Source: Bradyrhizobium paxllaeri (GTDB lineage Bacteria > Pseudomonadota > Alphaproteobacteria > Rhizobiales > Xanthobacteraceae). From it: a stretch of 64,000 nt of DNA. Shown here one piece after another: positions 9,357-17,353 of this stretch (its first letter is position 1; each line of letters starts with the position of its first letter). The DNA lies in assembly GCF_001693515.2 (NCBI RefSeq), contig NZ_CP042968.1:4526001-4590000 (forward strand), given 5' to 3'. Made by a program: the position numbers and the translations under genes. Under the pieces are notes generated by a model. The model saw only the letters and a program-made list of their open reading frames with translations, was not told where the DNA came from and ran no database searches.

Positions 9357-9992
9357 CTAGTCGTCTCGGGGCGCGTTCCTCGGGCCTGATACGCCAAGCC
9401 GCTCGGCAATCGTGACGAGTTGAGGCAACCTTTGAACCTTCATTTTTCTCATGATCACTTGCCGATGAGCCTTGATCGTTCGCTCGGTGCACCCAAGTTC
9501 GCGCGCGGCATGCTTGCTTGTCTTGCCCCGCACGACCATTTCGAAGACCTGGCGCTGGCGTGGCGTCAGGGTCGATAGCCGGGCCCGTAGCGCTTCCAGT
9601 TCGCTGTTTAGCGCGCGCTCTGTGTCGTGCCGCGCTATCGCCTTTTCAATTGCTCTCAGTAGCTCATCCGCACTTACAGGCTTGATCAGGAAGTTATCTG
9701 CCCCCGCCTTGATTGCCTTCACCGTGGTACTGATGTCCTGGTAACCCGTCAGGAAGATGATCGGCAGGGCCGAGCCGAGTTCAGTCAAACGGCCCTGCAA
9801 CTCAGGCCCGCTCAAGCCGGGCAGTCGGACATCCAGAAGAATGCAACCTCTCGCATTTTCGTCTGGCCGCTGATCCAGCAATTGCTGAGCCGATGGATAA
9901 GTGATGACTCCGTAGCCGGCGATTTCCAGCAGACGCTGGATGGCTGTTCGAAACGACGCGTCGTCATCCACGACATGGACGATGCCGGGCAA
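9357..9992 (-). CDS. FixJ-family response regulator (REC + LuxR-type HTH)
   Basis: This is a two-component transcription regulator. From a TTG start at 9992 with GGAG six bases upstream, the 211-residue protein begins MPGIVHVVDDDASFR. It has phospho-acceptor Asp54 in 'LLDVRLPGLSG', the same number as FixJ, which supports this start; the frame is open 105 bases further upstream. The REC domain ends around residue 120 with 'LIKPVSADELL'. A LuxR-type HTH follows ('LTPRQRQVFEMVVRGKTSK', 'TERTIKAHR'). No histidine kinase is adjacent; the upstream side was probably disturbed by the IS insertion. Its targets are unknown. Confidence 0.85.
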   Translation of the reverse strand: MPGIVHVVDDDASFRTAIQRLLEIAGYGVITYPSAQQLLDQRPDENARGCILLDVRLPGLSGPELQGRLTELGSALPIIFLTGYQDISTTVKAIKAGADNFLIKPVSADELLRAIEKAIARHDTERALNSELEALRARLSTLTPRQRQVFEMVVRGKTSKHAARELGCTERTIKAHRQVIMRKMKVQRLPQLVTIAERLGVSGPRNAPRDD

Positions 9993-10352
9993 AATGTTCT
10001 CCAGGGACGAAAAGTAGCGCTGTGCTTGCTTTTCTTGCTTGTTGTTGCAGCGCCTTCTCGCCCGGCCATCGCCAGTCGCGTCGCTCTTGGAGGGCAACTA
10101 TCGATTTGGGATTGGAAGGGCAAATTAAATTCAACGCAGCTTGCCGCACCGAAAGCCGAGGTGTGCCCTTTTGATTGCAAGTGCCTCGCAAGTGCGGGTC
10201 GGGGTTGCGGAACTGCATCAGGCACGTTCTCGAGCCATTAAGTTTGCTTATGGAGATTACGTGACCGCCGCGCCTTCCGAAGCATGTGCGCTCGCCGCTC
10301 CTCGGTCTCTAGCAAATGATGTGGTGCCGACGACCGCGTGAAAGCGAAGTTC
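9993..10352. other. Gene-poor stretch upstream of the response regulator and IS element
   Basis: No convincing gene is seen. Short open frames exist but lack ribosome sites and family character. The region should hold the response-regulator promoter near 10000-10100 on the minus strand and the left flank of the IS target site. Confidence 0.5.
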
Positions 10353-10429
10353 GTAGATTCCATGAGGCGGTGAGCGTGGCCTTTCCGATAAGGTTTGGGT
10401 TTCCACACTCGAACCCCTCGGAGAGTCAG

Positions 10430-11590
10430 ATGCAAGCATCCACCGTAGCCACGCCCACCGCCGGCCATATTGGCACAATTTTCGTTGCAATCGAACTGAG
10501 CCAGCGGAGCTGGCGGGTCGCGCTGCACAGCCCGGACAAGGACAAGATATCGCACCACAAGCTGGAGGGTGGCGATCATGCCGAGCTGTTGGCGTTGGTG
10601 GGTCGGGTTCGGGAGCGGGCGGCTCGAACGCTGGGAGGCGTTCCGGCGGTGGCGAGCTGCTACGAGGCGGGCTACGACGGGTTCTGGCTGCACCGGCTGC
10701 TGCTGGCGGCCGGCATCACGAACTACGTGTTTGATCCCGCCAGCATTGCGGTGGACCAGCGGGCGCGGCGGGTGAAGACCGACCGGATCGATGGCGAGCG
10801 GATGCTGCGCACGCTGATGGCGTATCTGCGCGGCGAGCCGCGGGTGGTGCGGATCGTCCGGGTGCCTGCCGCCGAACAGGAGGACGCCCGCCGCGGCAGC
10901 CGCGAACGCGACCGGCTGATCAAGGAGCAAACCGCTCACACCAACCGGATCAAGGCACTGCTGCGGCTGCGGGGCATGGCGGTCGGGAACCCGCGGCGGC
11001 GCGACTGGCTGAGCTGGCTGGCAACGCAGCGGGATTGGCAAGGCCAGGCGGTGCCGCCGCGGATGCTGAGCGAGATCAGGTCCGAGCACGCGCGGCTGAT
11101 GCTGGTGCGCGATCGGCTCGATGCGCTCGCGCAGGAGGCGGCCGCAGCGGAGCCAATGCCTGCGGAAGCCGAGATGACCCGGCGCAGCGAACTGCTGCGC
11201 CGGCTCAAATGTCTCGGCCCGGCGTTCGCGACGACGCTGACCAGCGAGGTGTTCTACAAGGACTTCCGCAATCGCCGCGAGGTCGGGAGTTATTTCGGGC
11301 TGACGCCCAGTCCGTGGCGGAGCGGCGGCATCGACCGCGACCAGGGCATCAGCAAGGCGGGCAACCCGCGCGCCCGCTGTGCCGCGATCGAACTGGCCTG
11401 GCTGTGGCTGCGGCATCAGCCGGACAGCAAGCTGACCTTGGAGTACCGCAAACGCACGCTCGATGCCGGCAAGCGCATCAAGCGCGTCGCCATCGTCGCC
11501 CTGGCGCGCAAGCTGATGGTGGCGCTGTGGCGCTACCTCACGACCGGTCTCGTGCCGGAAGGCGCGGTGCTCAAGGCCGTAAAGATCTAA
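10430..11590 (+). CDS. IS110-family transposase (DEDD recombinase)
   Basis: This RuvC-like DEDD enzyme moves IS110/IS1111 elements through circular intermediates. The 386-residue product has the N-terminal RuvC-like strand 'IFVAIELSQRSWRVALHS', the 'RRVKTDRIDGERMLRTLMAYL' block with catalytic Asp residues, a coiled helical middle ('RDRLIKEQTAHTNRIKALL'), and the C-terminal Tnp_20-type region 'LGPAFATTLTSEVF' and 'GSYFGLTPSPWRSGG' followed by 'GISKAGNPRARCAAIE'. I chose the ATG at 10430 because GGAGAG precedes it; the frame is open to 10316. It appears intact. Confidence 0.93.
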   Translation: MQASTVATPTAGHIGTIFVAIELSQRSWRVALHSPDKDKISHHKLEGGDHAELLALVGRVRERAARTLGGVPAVASCYEAGYDGFWLHRLLLAAGITNYVFDPASIAVDQRARRVKTDRIDGERMLRTLMAYLRGEPRVVRIVRVPAAEQEDARRGSRERDRLIKEQTAHTNRIKALLRLRGMAVGNPRRRDWLSWLATQRDWQGQAVPPRMLSEIRSEHARLMLVRDRLDALAQEAAAAEPMPAEAEMTRRSELLRRLKCLGPAFATTLTSEVFYKDFRNRREVGSYFGLTPSPWRSGGIDRDQGISKAGNPRARCAAIELAWLWLRHQPDSKLTLEYRKRTLDAGKRIKRVAIVALARKLMVALWRYLTTGLVPEGAVLKAVKI

Positions 11591-11714
11591 ACACTTTCAA
11601 CGAACGCGTCAGCGTCGCGGCATCTGCCGCGGTCAGCGCGGGATGGATGGTGACCGTGCCACCCTTGGGCCAGCAAACAGGCTGTTTCGTAGATGGGTCT
11701 CATCCTCGTGGCTT
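11591..11714 (+). ncRNA. Candidate guide RNA (seekRNA/bridge RNA) of the IS element
   Basis: In IS1111-type elements the guide RNA is published to lie in the non-coding end downstream of the transposase gene. Here 124 bases follow the stop. They contain a perfect hairpin CGCGGC-ATCT-GCCGCG (11616-11631), further short paired segments (GGTG/CACC near 11649-11663, AAAC/GTTT near 11675-11687), and a 9-base copy of the left junction sequence, TTCGTAGAT (11686-11694; left copy 10350-10358). Position and content fit a guide RNA. No expression data, covariation or family model was used. Confidence 0.35.
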
Positions 11715-11935
11715 CCTCGCCGCATGCATGCGGAATGTGGGTGCGGATCACAGCGGTCCGACCGGATATGAGGTGATGCAGTGAGCAACTGCATAAATCG
11801 CCGGAAGCCAGTCCCTGAGCGCACCGACCGCGGCGGCACGCTGCGCTACGCATGGCTCCGCGCGCCGCCGCTCCACCGAACGTAAAAATCACATCCAAGC
11901 CCTGTCGGGATGCTTGACTCAAAACGCCTCATATG
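11715..11935. other. Non-coding stretch right of the IS element
   Basis: No gene is recognised. It holds a small perfect hairpin ATGCAG-TGAGCAA-CTGCAT (about 11775-11793) and CG-rich inverted segments near 11848-11880. It may be disrupted target DNA or the remnant of another element. Confidence 0.4.
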
Positions 11936-12027
11936 AGGGTGGGCAAAGGCGCGGTAGCGACGTGCCCACCATCCATCATCAATCGAGCTGCTCGATGGTG
12001 GGCACGCTTCGCTTTGCCCACCCTACG
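11936..12027. repeat. Intergenic palindromic repeat, family A, copy 1
   Basis: The outer arms are GGGTGGGCAAAG and CTTTGCCCACCC; the inner arms are GTGCCCACC and GGTGGGCAC. The centre is variable. A second copy sits at 23058-23151 with the same arms. It should fold into a long cruciform or hairpin of about 90 bases. Such elements are common in Bradyrhizobium-type genomes (recollection, not a search). Confidence 0.85.
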
Positions 12028-12065
12028 CGACGTCAGCGCACGCCAATCGTCAATTCGGCGCAGGA

Positions 12066-12971
12066 CTACGCCTCTCGCGCGTAGCGCGGCAGATCGGCTT
12101 TCAGCATTTCCAGGACGTCGTCCCTCACGGGATCGCGCGTGCCGCGGGTGAAGGCGGCCGCGAGCGGCAGCTTGTTCATGTCGGAGGCGGCAAGGCGGAT
12201 GAAGCGAACGCCACGCGTTGCCATGCGCGATGTCCAGCGCGGGACGATGGCAACGCCAAGGCCTGTGGAGACCAGGTTGACGATGGTCTGCTTCTCGTCG
12301 GCGATTTGCGCGACGCGCGCCTCGTGCCCGGCCTCGGCGAACAGTTTCATGGTAAGGTCATGGCTGTGCGGGCGCGACCGGCGTTCGGGTACGATCAGCG
12401 GTTCATCTTCGAGATCGGCGATGCTCAGGCGCTTACGCGTCGCAAGCGGATGACGCTCCGCTACCGCGACGACCGCCGTCTCGTGCAGCAGGAAGAGAAA
12501 CTCCAGCCGTTTGTCGGGTCTATCAGGCGGACGCACGAAGGCGAGATCGAGCCGGCCGGACAACAGGCGCGGCAGCAGGCGCACGGTCTTGTCCTCGACC
12601 AGTTGCACGGTGACGTCGGGCCGGCGCTTGCGGAAGTCGTGCAGGAGCGGCGGCAACAATCCCGCGGCGGCGCTATCGATCGCGCCAACGCGGATGATCG
12701 CGGCGCGCTTGCGACCGCGCGTGCGGAATTTTTCGGCGAGCGTATCGGCCTGCGCCAACAATGCCCTCGCCTCCCTGAGTAGCACCGCGCCATCGTCGGT
12801 CAGCGCGACGCTGCGCGTCGTGCGCGTCATCAGCCGCGTGCCGAGGTCCTCTTCGAGCAGCCGGATGAAGCGGCCGAGCGCCGACGGCAGCATGTCGAGC
12901 CGCTGCGCGGCGCGGCCAAAATGCAGTTCCTCTGCGGCGGCCACGAAGCAGCGCAAGTGATGCAGGTCCAT
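12066..12971 (-). CDS. LysR-family transcriptional regulator
   Basis: This LysR-type regulator probably controls the divergent dehydrogenase gene. The 301-residue product has the N-terminal winged HTH ([20 protein letters not shown], then '[32 protein letters not shown]' in outline) and a periplasmic-binding-like effector domain from about residue 90 ('[21 protein letters not shown]', '[10 protein letters not shown]'). The start is ATG at 12971, with 116 bp to the divergent gene. The effector is unknown; C4 dicarboxylates such as tartrate or malate are likely from context. Confidence 0.9.
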   Translation of the reverse strand: MDLHHLRCFVAAAEELHFGRAAQRLDMLPSALGRFIRLLEEDLGTRLMTRTTRSVALTDDGAVLLREARALLAQADTLAEKFRTRGRKRAAIIRVGAIDSAAAGLLPPLLHDFRKRRPDVTVQLVEDKTVRLLPRLLSGRLDLAFVRPPDRPDKRLEFLFLLHETAVVAVAERHPLATRKRLSIADLEDEPLIVPERRSRPHSHDLTMKLFAEAGHEARVAQIADEKQTIVNLVSTGLGVAIVPRWTSRMATRGVRFIRLAASDMNKLPLAAAFTRGTRDPVRDDVLEMLKADLPRYAREA

Positions 12972-12992
12972 CGGTCCTCCCGGGACCGGATT

Positions 12993-13009
12993 ATATCAAT
13001 TTTTTGTAT
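12993..13009. promoter_or_regulatory. Candidate LysR-type operator
   Basis: ATATCAA-TTT-TTTGTAT is an AT-rich, imperfect dyad (5 of 7 paired) of the T-N11-A kind bound by LysR proteins. It lies between the LysR gene and its divergent target, in otherwise GC-rich DNA. No binding data. Confidence 0.4.
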
Positions 13010-13087
13010 AAATGCGAGGCAATTGCCTCTCCCCAGCCACGGCCGCAAGCTGCATTCGGTCGTCAAAGGCGCGAAAAACCACAGGAA

Positions 13088-14167
13088 ATGGACATGCGTG
13101 AATATTCGATCGCGGCGATCCCCGCCGATGGTATCGGCCCGGAAGTGATCGCCGCCGGCGTGCAGGCGCTCGAGAGCCTGCAGAAGCGCCTCGGCGACGT
13201 GAAGTTCAATGTCGAGACCTTCGATTGGGGTTCCGACTACTACCGCAAGCACGGCGTGATGATGCCGACCGACGGCCTCGCGACGCTGAAAAAATTCGAC
13301 GCGATCTATTTCGGTGCGGTCGGCGCACCCGACGTTCCCGACCACATCACGCTGTGGGGCCTGCGCCTGCCAATCTGCCAGGGCTTTGACCAATACGCCA
13401 ATGTGCGGCCGACCCGGATCCTGCCCGGCATCACCTCGCCGCTGCGCCATGCCGGTCCCGGCGACCTCGACTGGGTGATCGTGCGCGAAAATTCCGAAGG
13501 CGAATATGCCGGCTGTGGCGGCCGGGTGCATCGCGGGCTGCCGGAGGAAGTCGGCACCGAAGTGGCGGTGTTCACCCGCGTCGGCGTCCAGCGCATCATG
13601 CGCTACGCGTTCAAGCTGGCACAGTCGCGCCCGCGAAAACTGCTCACCGTCGTCACCAAGTCGAACGCGCAGCGGCACGGCATGGTGATGTGGGACGAGA
13701 TCGCCGACGAAGTCTCGAAAGAATTTCCCGACGTCACCTGGGACAAGATGCTGGTCGATGCAATGACAGTCAGGATGACGCTGAAACCGCAGAGCCTCGA
13801 TACCATCGTCGCCACCAACCTCCACGCCGACATCCTGTCCGACCTCGCCGGCGCGCTGGCCGGCAGCCTCGGCGTGGCGCCGACCGCGAACATCGATCCC
13901 GAGCGGCGCTTCCCTTCGATGTTCGAGCCGATCCACGGCTCGGCGTTCGACATCACCGGCAAGGGCATCGCCAATCCGGTGGCGAGCTTCTGGACGGCGT
14001 CGCAGATGCTCGACCATCTCGGCGAATCCGAAGCCTCGGCGCGGCTGATGCGTGCCGTGGAAAAGGTCACGGGCGACGGCATCACCACGCCGGATGTCGG
14101 CGGCACCGCGACGACAAAGGATGTCACCCAGGCCGTTGTGGACGCCATCCATAGCTCCAACGTGTGA
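13088..14167 (+). CDS. ttuC: Tartrate / D-malate dehydrogenase family enzyme (TtuC-like)
   Basis: This NAD-dependent beta-decarboxylating dehydrogenase of the isocitrate/isopropylmalate family most resembles tartrate dehydrogenase/decarboxylase. The 359-residue product starts at ATG 13088 after AGGAA (MDMREYSIAAIPADGIGPEV). Features are the 'IPADGIGPEV' N-terminal loop, 'FGAVGAPDVPDH', 'LDWVIVRENSEGEYAG', the substrate Arg/Lys segment 'MRYAFKLAQSRPRKLLTVV', the Asp motif 'ATNLHADILSDL', and 'FEPIHGSAFDITGKGIANP'. It is divergent from a LysR gene and upstream of a tctC-like protein, so uptake and oxidation of a small hydroxy-dicarboxylate is likely. Substrate is inferred. Confidence 0.85.
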   Translation: MDMREYSIAAIPADGIGPEVIAAGVQALESLQKRLGDVKFNVETFDWGSDYYRKHGVMMPTDGLATLKKFDAIYFGAVGAPDVPDHITLWGLRLPICQGFDQYANVRPTRILPGITSPLRHAGPGDLDWVIVRENSEGEYAGCGGRVHRGLPEEVGTEVAVFTRVGVQRIMRYAFKLAQSRPRKLLTVVTKSNAQRHGMVMWDEIADEVSKEFPDVTWDKMLVDAMTVRMTLKPQSLDTIVATNLHADILSDLAGALAGSLGVAPTANIDPERRFPSMFEPIHGSAFDITGKGIANPVASFWTASQMLDHLGESEASARLMRAVEKVTGDGITTPDVGGTATTKDVTQAVVDAIHSSNV

Positions 14168-14250
14168 CGGCCTGTCACCGGCGTAGCGAACTGCGCGCGA
14201 GGCAAAAATGCCCGCGCAACAAATCAAAACAAGAATTTTGGGAGGTGCAG

Positions 14251-15225
14251 ATGCAAATGGGAAAGACGGCCGCTATCGCGCTTGCGTTCGCCATGGTCAG
14301 TTCTGCAAGCCAGGCGCAGAATTACCCGAGCCGGCCGATCACCCTGCTGGTGCCCTTCGCCGCAGGCGGCGCCACCGACACGGTGGCGCGGGTGACCGCG
14401 CAGTCGATGTCGAAACTGCTCGGACAGACGATTGTCGTCGAGAACGCCACAGGCGCCGGCGGCACCATCGCGGCGACGCGGGCCTCGCGCGCCGAACCGG
14501 ACGGCTACACAATCCTGATCCACCACATCGGCATCTCCACGGCGGCGACGCTCTACCGCAAGCTCGCCTACGACACCAAGACGGCGTTCGCGCCGATCGG
14601 CCTCGTCACCAACGCGCCGATGACGATCATCGGCCGTCCCGATCTGCCGCCGAACACGCTCGCCGAGCTCGTCACCTATATCAAGGCCAATGGCGACAAG
14701 ATGACGTTTGGCAACGCCGGCTTGGGAGCTGCCTCACATCTCTGCGGCTTGCTGTTCATGAACGCGATCGGCAAGGAAATCCTGACCGTGCCATACAAGG
14801 GCAATGCCCCCATCATGAACGATCTGATCGCCAAGCAGATCGACCTCTCCTGCGACCAGACCACCAACACCACGGGCCCGATCGCCTCGAAGCTGATCAA
14901 GGCCTACGCCATCACCACAAAGACCCGGCTCGCGTCGATGCCCGATCTTCTCGCTGCCGATGAGTCCGGCCTGAAAGGCTTTGAGCTCGGCGCCTGGCAC
15001 GGCATCTATGCGCCGAAGGGCACGCCCGACGACATCGTTCAGAAACTCGCCAAGACGCTGCAGGATGCGCTGCGCGATCCCGATCTCGTAAAGCGGTTCA
15101 ACGACATCAACACCGAGCCTGTGCCGCAGAACGAAGCGACGCCCGAGGCCTTGAAGGCAAAACTGATCAGCGAGGTCGATCGGTGGGCACCGATCATCAA
15201 GGCGGCGGGACAATTCGCGGATTGA
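14251..15225 (+). CDS. Tripartite tricarboxylate transporter-type binding protein (Bug family)
   Basis: This periplasmic solute receptor of the TctC/Bug family is thought to deliver carboxylates to a TctAB membrane pair. The 324-residue product starts at ATG 14251, with a perfect GGAGG at 14241-14245. A signal peptide covers about residues 1-23 (MQMGKTAAIALAFAMVSSAS), and then come the family hallmarks 'YPSRPITLLVPFAAGGATD' and 'VVENATGAGGTIAA'. It follows the TtuC-like gene by 83 bp and is probably co-expressed with it. No tctA or tctB lies in the window, so it must use permeases encoded elsewhere or work otherwise, as many Bug proteins do. Confidence 0.9.
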   Translation: MQMGKTAAIALAFAMVSSASQAQNYPSRPITLLVPFAAGGATDTVARVTAQSMSKLLGQTIVVENATGAGGTIAATRASRAEPDGYTILIHHIGISTAATLYRKLAYDTKTAFAPIGLVTNAPMTIIGRPDLPPNTLAELVTYIKANGDKMTFGNAGLGAASHLCGLLFMNAIGKEILTVPYKGNAPIMNDLIAKQIDLSCDQTTNTTGPIASKLIKAYAITTKTRLASMPDLLAADESGLKGFELGAWHGIYAPKGTPDDIVQKLAKTLQDALRDPDLVKRFNDINTEPVPQNEATPEALKAKLISEVDRWAPIIKAAGQFAD

Positions 15226-15406
15226 GTAAACCGTTGATTGGAGTGCGCGCGGCCTTAAAACTTGTGGCGGTGATAATCGGGCAACCACACTGCCAAATGC
15301 ATTCGCCAAAAAAACTTTTCGGTAGGTTCACTTCCGGACAGACGCGCGGTTTTGGCTGCCAATATCATCGAGCCTCACCATTTTCATTCCGACCGAGGGC
15401 AGGCTG

Positions 15407-15622
15407 ATGAAGAATTCGTCAGACGAGGCGATGACGCCCCTCAAGCAACATGCCGTCGACGCACTGCGGCGCGCCCGAAAACTACCTGTGGGCCCGCATC
15501 GCAATGACCTGAGGCAACTTGCCATGGGGCTGCGCCGCCTCGACCGGGAGGGGATCGGGAGAAATTTCCATCATCGGGAAGCCGGTCTGCAAGGGATTGC
15601 CGAGACGCGGTATCCGGGCTGA
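15407..15622 (+). CDS. Small hypothetical protein, 71 aa
   Basis: The product is a basic 71-residue protein starting MKNSSDEAMTPLKQHAVDAL. The Arg/Leu-rich segment 'RNDLRQLAMGLRRLDREG' suggests an amphipathic helix. There are no membrane segments or known domain. I recall similar short proteins in Bradyrhizobium but cannot confirm that. The C-terminal third is low in predicted structure and may be altered by frameshift. Ribosome site is weak (AGGC). It stands alone after the tctC-like gene. Confidence 0.45.
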   Translation: MKNSSDEAMTPLKQHAVDALRRARKLPVGPHRNDLRQLAMGLRRLDREGIGRNFHHREAGLQGIAETRYPG

Positions 15623-15641
15623 AGTCGCGCTTCTAAAAAAT

Positions 15642-15728
15642 TCAGCGTTCGCCACCGAACAGCGCGCGTGCATTGCCGTGCGCGATCTGCACCGGCGTTG
15701 CGGCTGCGTAGCGCGAACTCATGCGCAT
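15642..15728 (-). pseudogene. C-terminal remnant of an amidohydrolase
   Basis: Read leftward, 28 codons give an end 'QIAHGNARALFGGER' followed by TGA. This is identical to the last residues of the intact amidohydrolase at 16490-17353 ('QIAHGNARALFGGER'). The DNA match covers about 45 bases with few differences. No catalytic residues remain upstream. It is a leftover of a second amidohydrolase copy or of a local duplication. Confidence 0.75.
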
Positions 15729-15788
15729 GAGGAGAGCCCGCGCCTCACGGCACCAGAGTGGCGGAGGCGCGGCTGTGCGTAAGGCCTG

Positions 15789-16265
15789 CTACGTCCCAGG
15801 CGTTCTGACGACCAGTTTTATGTTCAAGAGGTTGACGCCCTTGAACGGGTTCGGCGCGCTTTCGATGGTGCCCGTGCCCGTAGCGTTCGCATAGGCGCCC
15901 GTGCCCGAGAGGATCGTATATTCGCCGTTTGACCGGCCGTCTTTGACCGAGCCGGCGTAACGCGCCGTGATCGAGCCCTCCTCGAACGTGTAGGTGCTGT
16001 AGCCGAAGAAGGAGCCGGTGCCTTTGAGCGTGTCTGAGGAATTGACGAACTCTTTCACCCCCATACGGCCATCCTTGAAGACGGCGACACCGAACAGTTT
16101 GCCGGACGCGACCGTCTGTCCCTCGATGTTTGCAACCTCTGTTATTTTGAAGTCGATCGGCTTGGTGACGAGTTTGAATTCGAGTACCTGCTCTCCGGCT
16201 GAAGCGGGCGACGCCGCAATGGCCAGAGCCACGCCGGAAAGGAAAACGGCGAGTGACTTGCGCAT
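15789..16265 (-). CDS. Exported allene-oxide-cyclase-like barrel protein
   Basis: The product is a 158-residue secreted or periplasmic protein. A clear signal peptide (MRKSLAVFLSGVALAIAASP, cleavage after ASA) is preceded by a strong AGGAGGAG ribosome site, which fixes the start at 16265. The mature part is rich in short beta-strand, Gly/Ser/Thr segments ('GTGSFFGYSTYTFEEGSITA', 'YTILSGTGAYANATGTG'). This pattern is typical of small eight-stranded barrels related to allene oxide cyclase or dirigent folds. Activity is unknown; no catalytic claim is made. It lies between an amidohydrolase remnant and the intact amidohydrolase. Confidence 0.7.
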   Translation of the reverse strand: MRKSLAVFLSGVALAIAASPASAGEQVLEFKLVTKPIDFKITEVANIEGQTVASGKLFGVAVFKDGRMGVKEFVNSSDTLKGTGSFFGYSTYTFEEGSITARYAGSVKDGRSNGEYTILSGTGAYANATGTGTIESAPNPFKGVNLLNIKLVVRTPGT

Positions 16266-16489
16266 GTGCTCCTCCTGCGTTTGCTGATCTGGAATGCTTG
16301 CCGTGCCTCGCCAGCGGCTGACGTTTCCGGGATTGCCCAGCATGCAGGCTCGGACACAACTATAGGTCTTAGCGAGGGAAGAAAGGTTCAGCGCTCGGTC
16401 CCGTGCTCAGAAACCGTAACATGATGCCGTCAATCGCCCAGGAAGCCTCCCCTGAACGTCTCACGCTCCGCCATTTTCCGCGATGCCGC

Positions 16490-17353
16490 TCACCGCTCCC
16501 CACCGAACAGTGCGCGTGCATTGCCGTGCGCAATCTGCGCTGCGACCTTCGGCGGCAACTGCGCGAGCCACGCGCGATAGCCCGCCATGATCTGGCCGTA
16601 GCTGTCCCAACGCTCGTTGATCCAGGTGTCGGAGCCGAGCAGGAAGCGGTCCGGGAAACGCTCGAACAGCGCGCGCCACTCAGCCGTCAGCTTACTGCCG
16701 CCGTCGGTGATGCCGCCGCGGTAGGATAGTTCACCCCACAGCTTCGGATATTTCGTCAGCATCTCGGCGACGCGATCGGTCGAGAGACCAAAGCCGGTGT
16801 GAGCCCAGATGATGCGGGCACGCGGGTTGTGGCGCATCAGGATTTCGACGGCGACGTCGTCGGCATGGGCGTGCAGATAGAGGTCGTGCTCGACCGCGAA
16901 ATCGACGGTCTTCCTCACCCACTCGGTATCGGCGGCCTTGCCCGAGATGTGGAATTCGCCGATGCCGCGGTAATAGCCGCGTTTGAATTCGTCCTGCACG
17001 AGGTCGAAGATGAAGGGATCGCCGAACCAGGTCTGGATATCGGCGCGCACCCGATACGGCCGGATGAAGGGGACGATCTGCAGGCCCTGCGGCTTCGCGT
17101 CCATCAGGGCATGCGTGCCGGTGTTGGGGCGGCTGGTGGCGAGGATGCCGGTAACGCGGTGCTTTCTGAACAGCGCCAGCACCTCGTCGATGCCAAAATG
17201 GGGCTTTGGCTCCCAATTGTAGTGCAGGTGCGCGTCGAAGATCTCGATTGGTTCGTCCGCCCGCGCCTGCCCTGCCATACCCGCCGTCCATGCGAGCACC
17301 AGGATGGCAGCGCATCGCAATGCGGATCGAGCCAGTTGCCCGATGGCGCTCAT
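16490..17353 (-). CDS. Exported metal-dependent amidohydrolase (TIM barrel)
   Basis: The product is 287 residues with an N-terminal hydrophobic export signal (about 1-32, ending 'GQARADE'). The HxH metal pair follows in 'IFDAHLHYNWEPK', then His in 'LYLHAHADDVAVE' and 'IIWAHTGFGLS', and a final Asp in 'FLLGSDTWINERW'. This is the amidohydrolase_2 layout. Its ATG overlaps the stop of the upstream RND gene by 4 bp, so it is translationally coupled to an efflux pump, an unusual pairing. Substrate unknown. A broken copy of its 3' end lies at 15642. Confidence 0.85.
   Translation of the reverse strand: MSAIGQLARSALRCAAILVLAWTAGMAGQARADEPIEIFDAHLHYNWEPKPHFGIDEVLALFRKHRVTGILATSRPNTGTHALMDAKPQGLQIVPFIRPYRVRADIQTWFGDPFIFDLVQDEFKRGYYRGIGEFHISGKAADTEWVRKTVDFAVEHDLYLHAHADDVAVEILMRHNPRARIIWAHTGFGLSTDRVAEMLTKYPKLWGELSYRGGITDGGSKLTAEWRALFERFPDRFLLGSDTWINERWDSYGQIMAGYRAWLAQLPPKVAAQIAHGNARALFGGER

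Larger units (their letters stand above)
10353..11714 (+). mobile_element. IS110-family element, IS1111-like (boundaries predicted)
   Basis: The element is defined by its transposase plus imperfect subterminal inverted repeats: left CCATGAGGCGGTGAG (10360-10374) and right, as reverse complement, CCACGAGGATGAGAC (11711-11697). Seven of the first eight bases match. IS1111-type elements carry such repeats a few bases inside their ends, about 7 left and 3 right by published description, which gives 10353-11714 and 1362 bp. I see no terminal inverted repeat and no clear target duplication, as expected for IS110. The boundaries could be off by several bases or more. Confidence 0.6.

Noticed and set aside
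10238..11416. Minus-strand open frame opposite the IS transposase
   Set aside because: Pro/Arg/Gln-rich shadow; the plus strand carries the IS110 transposase with all family blocks.
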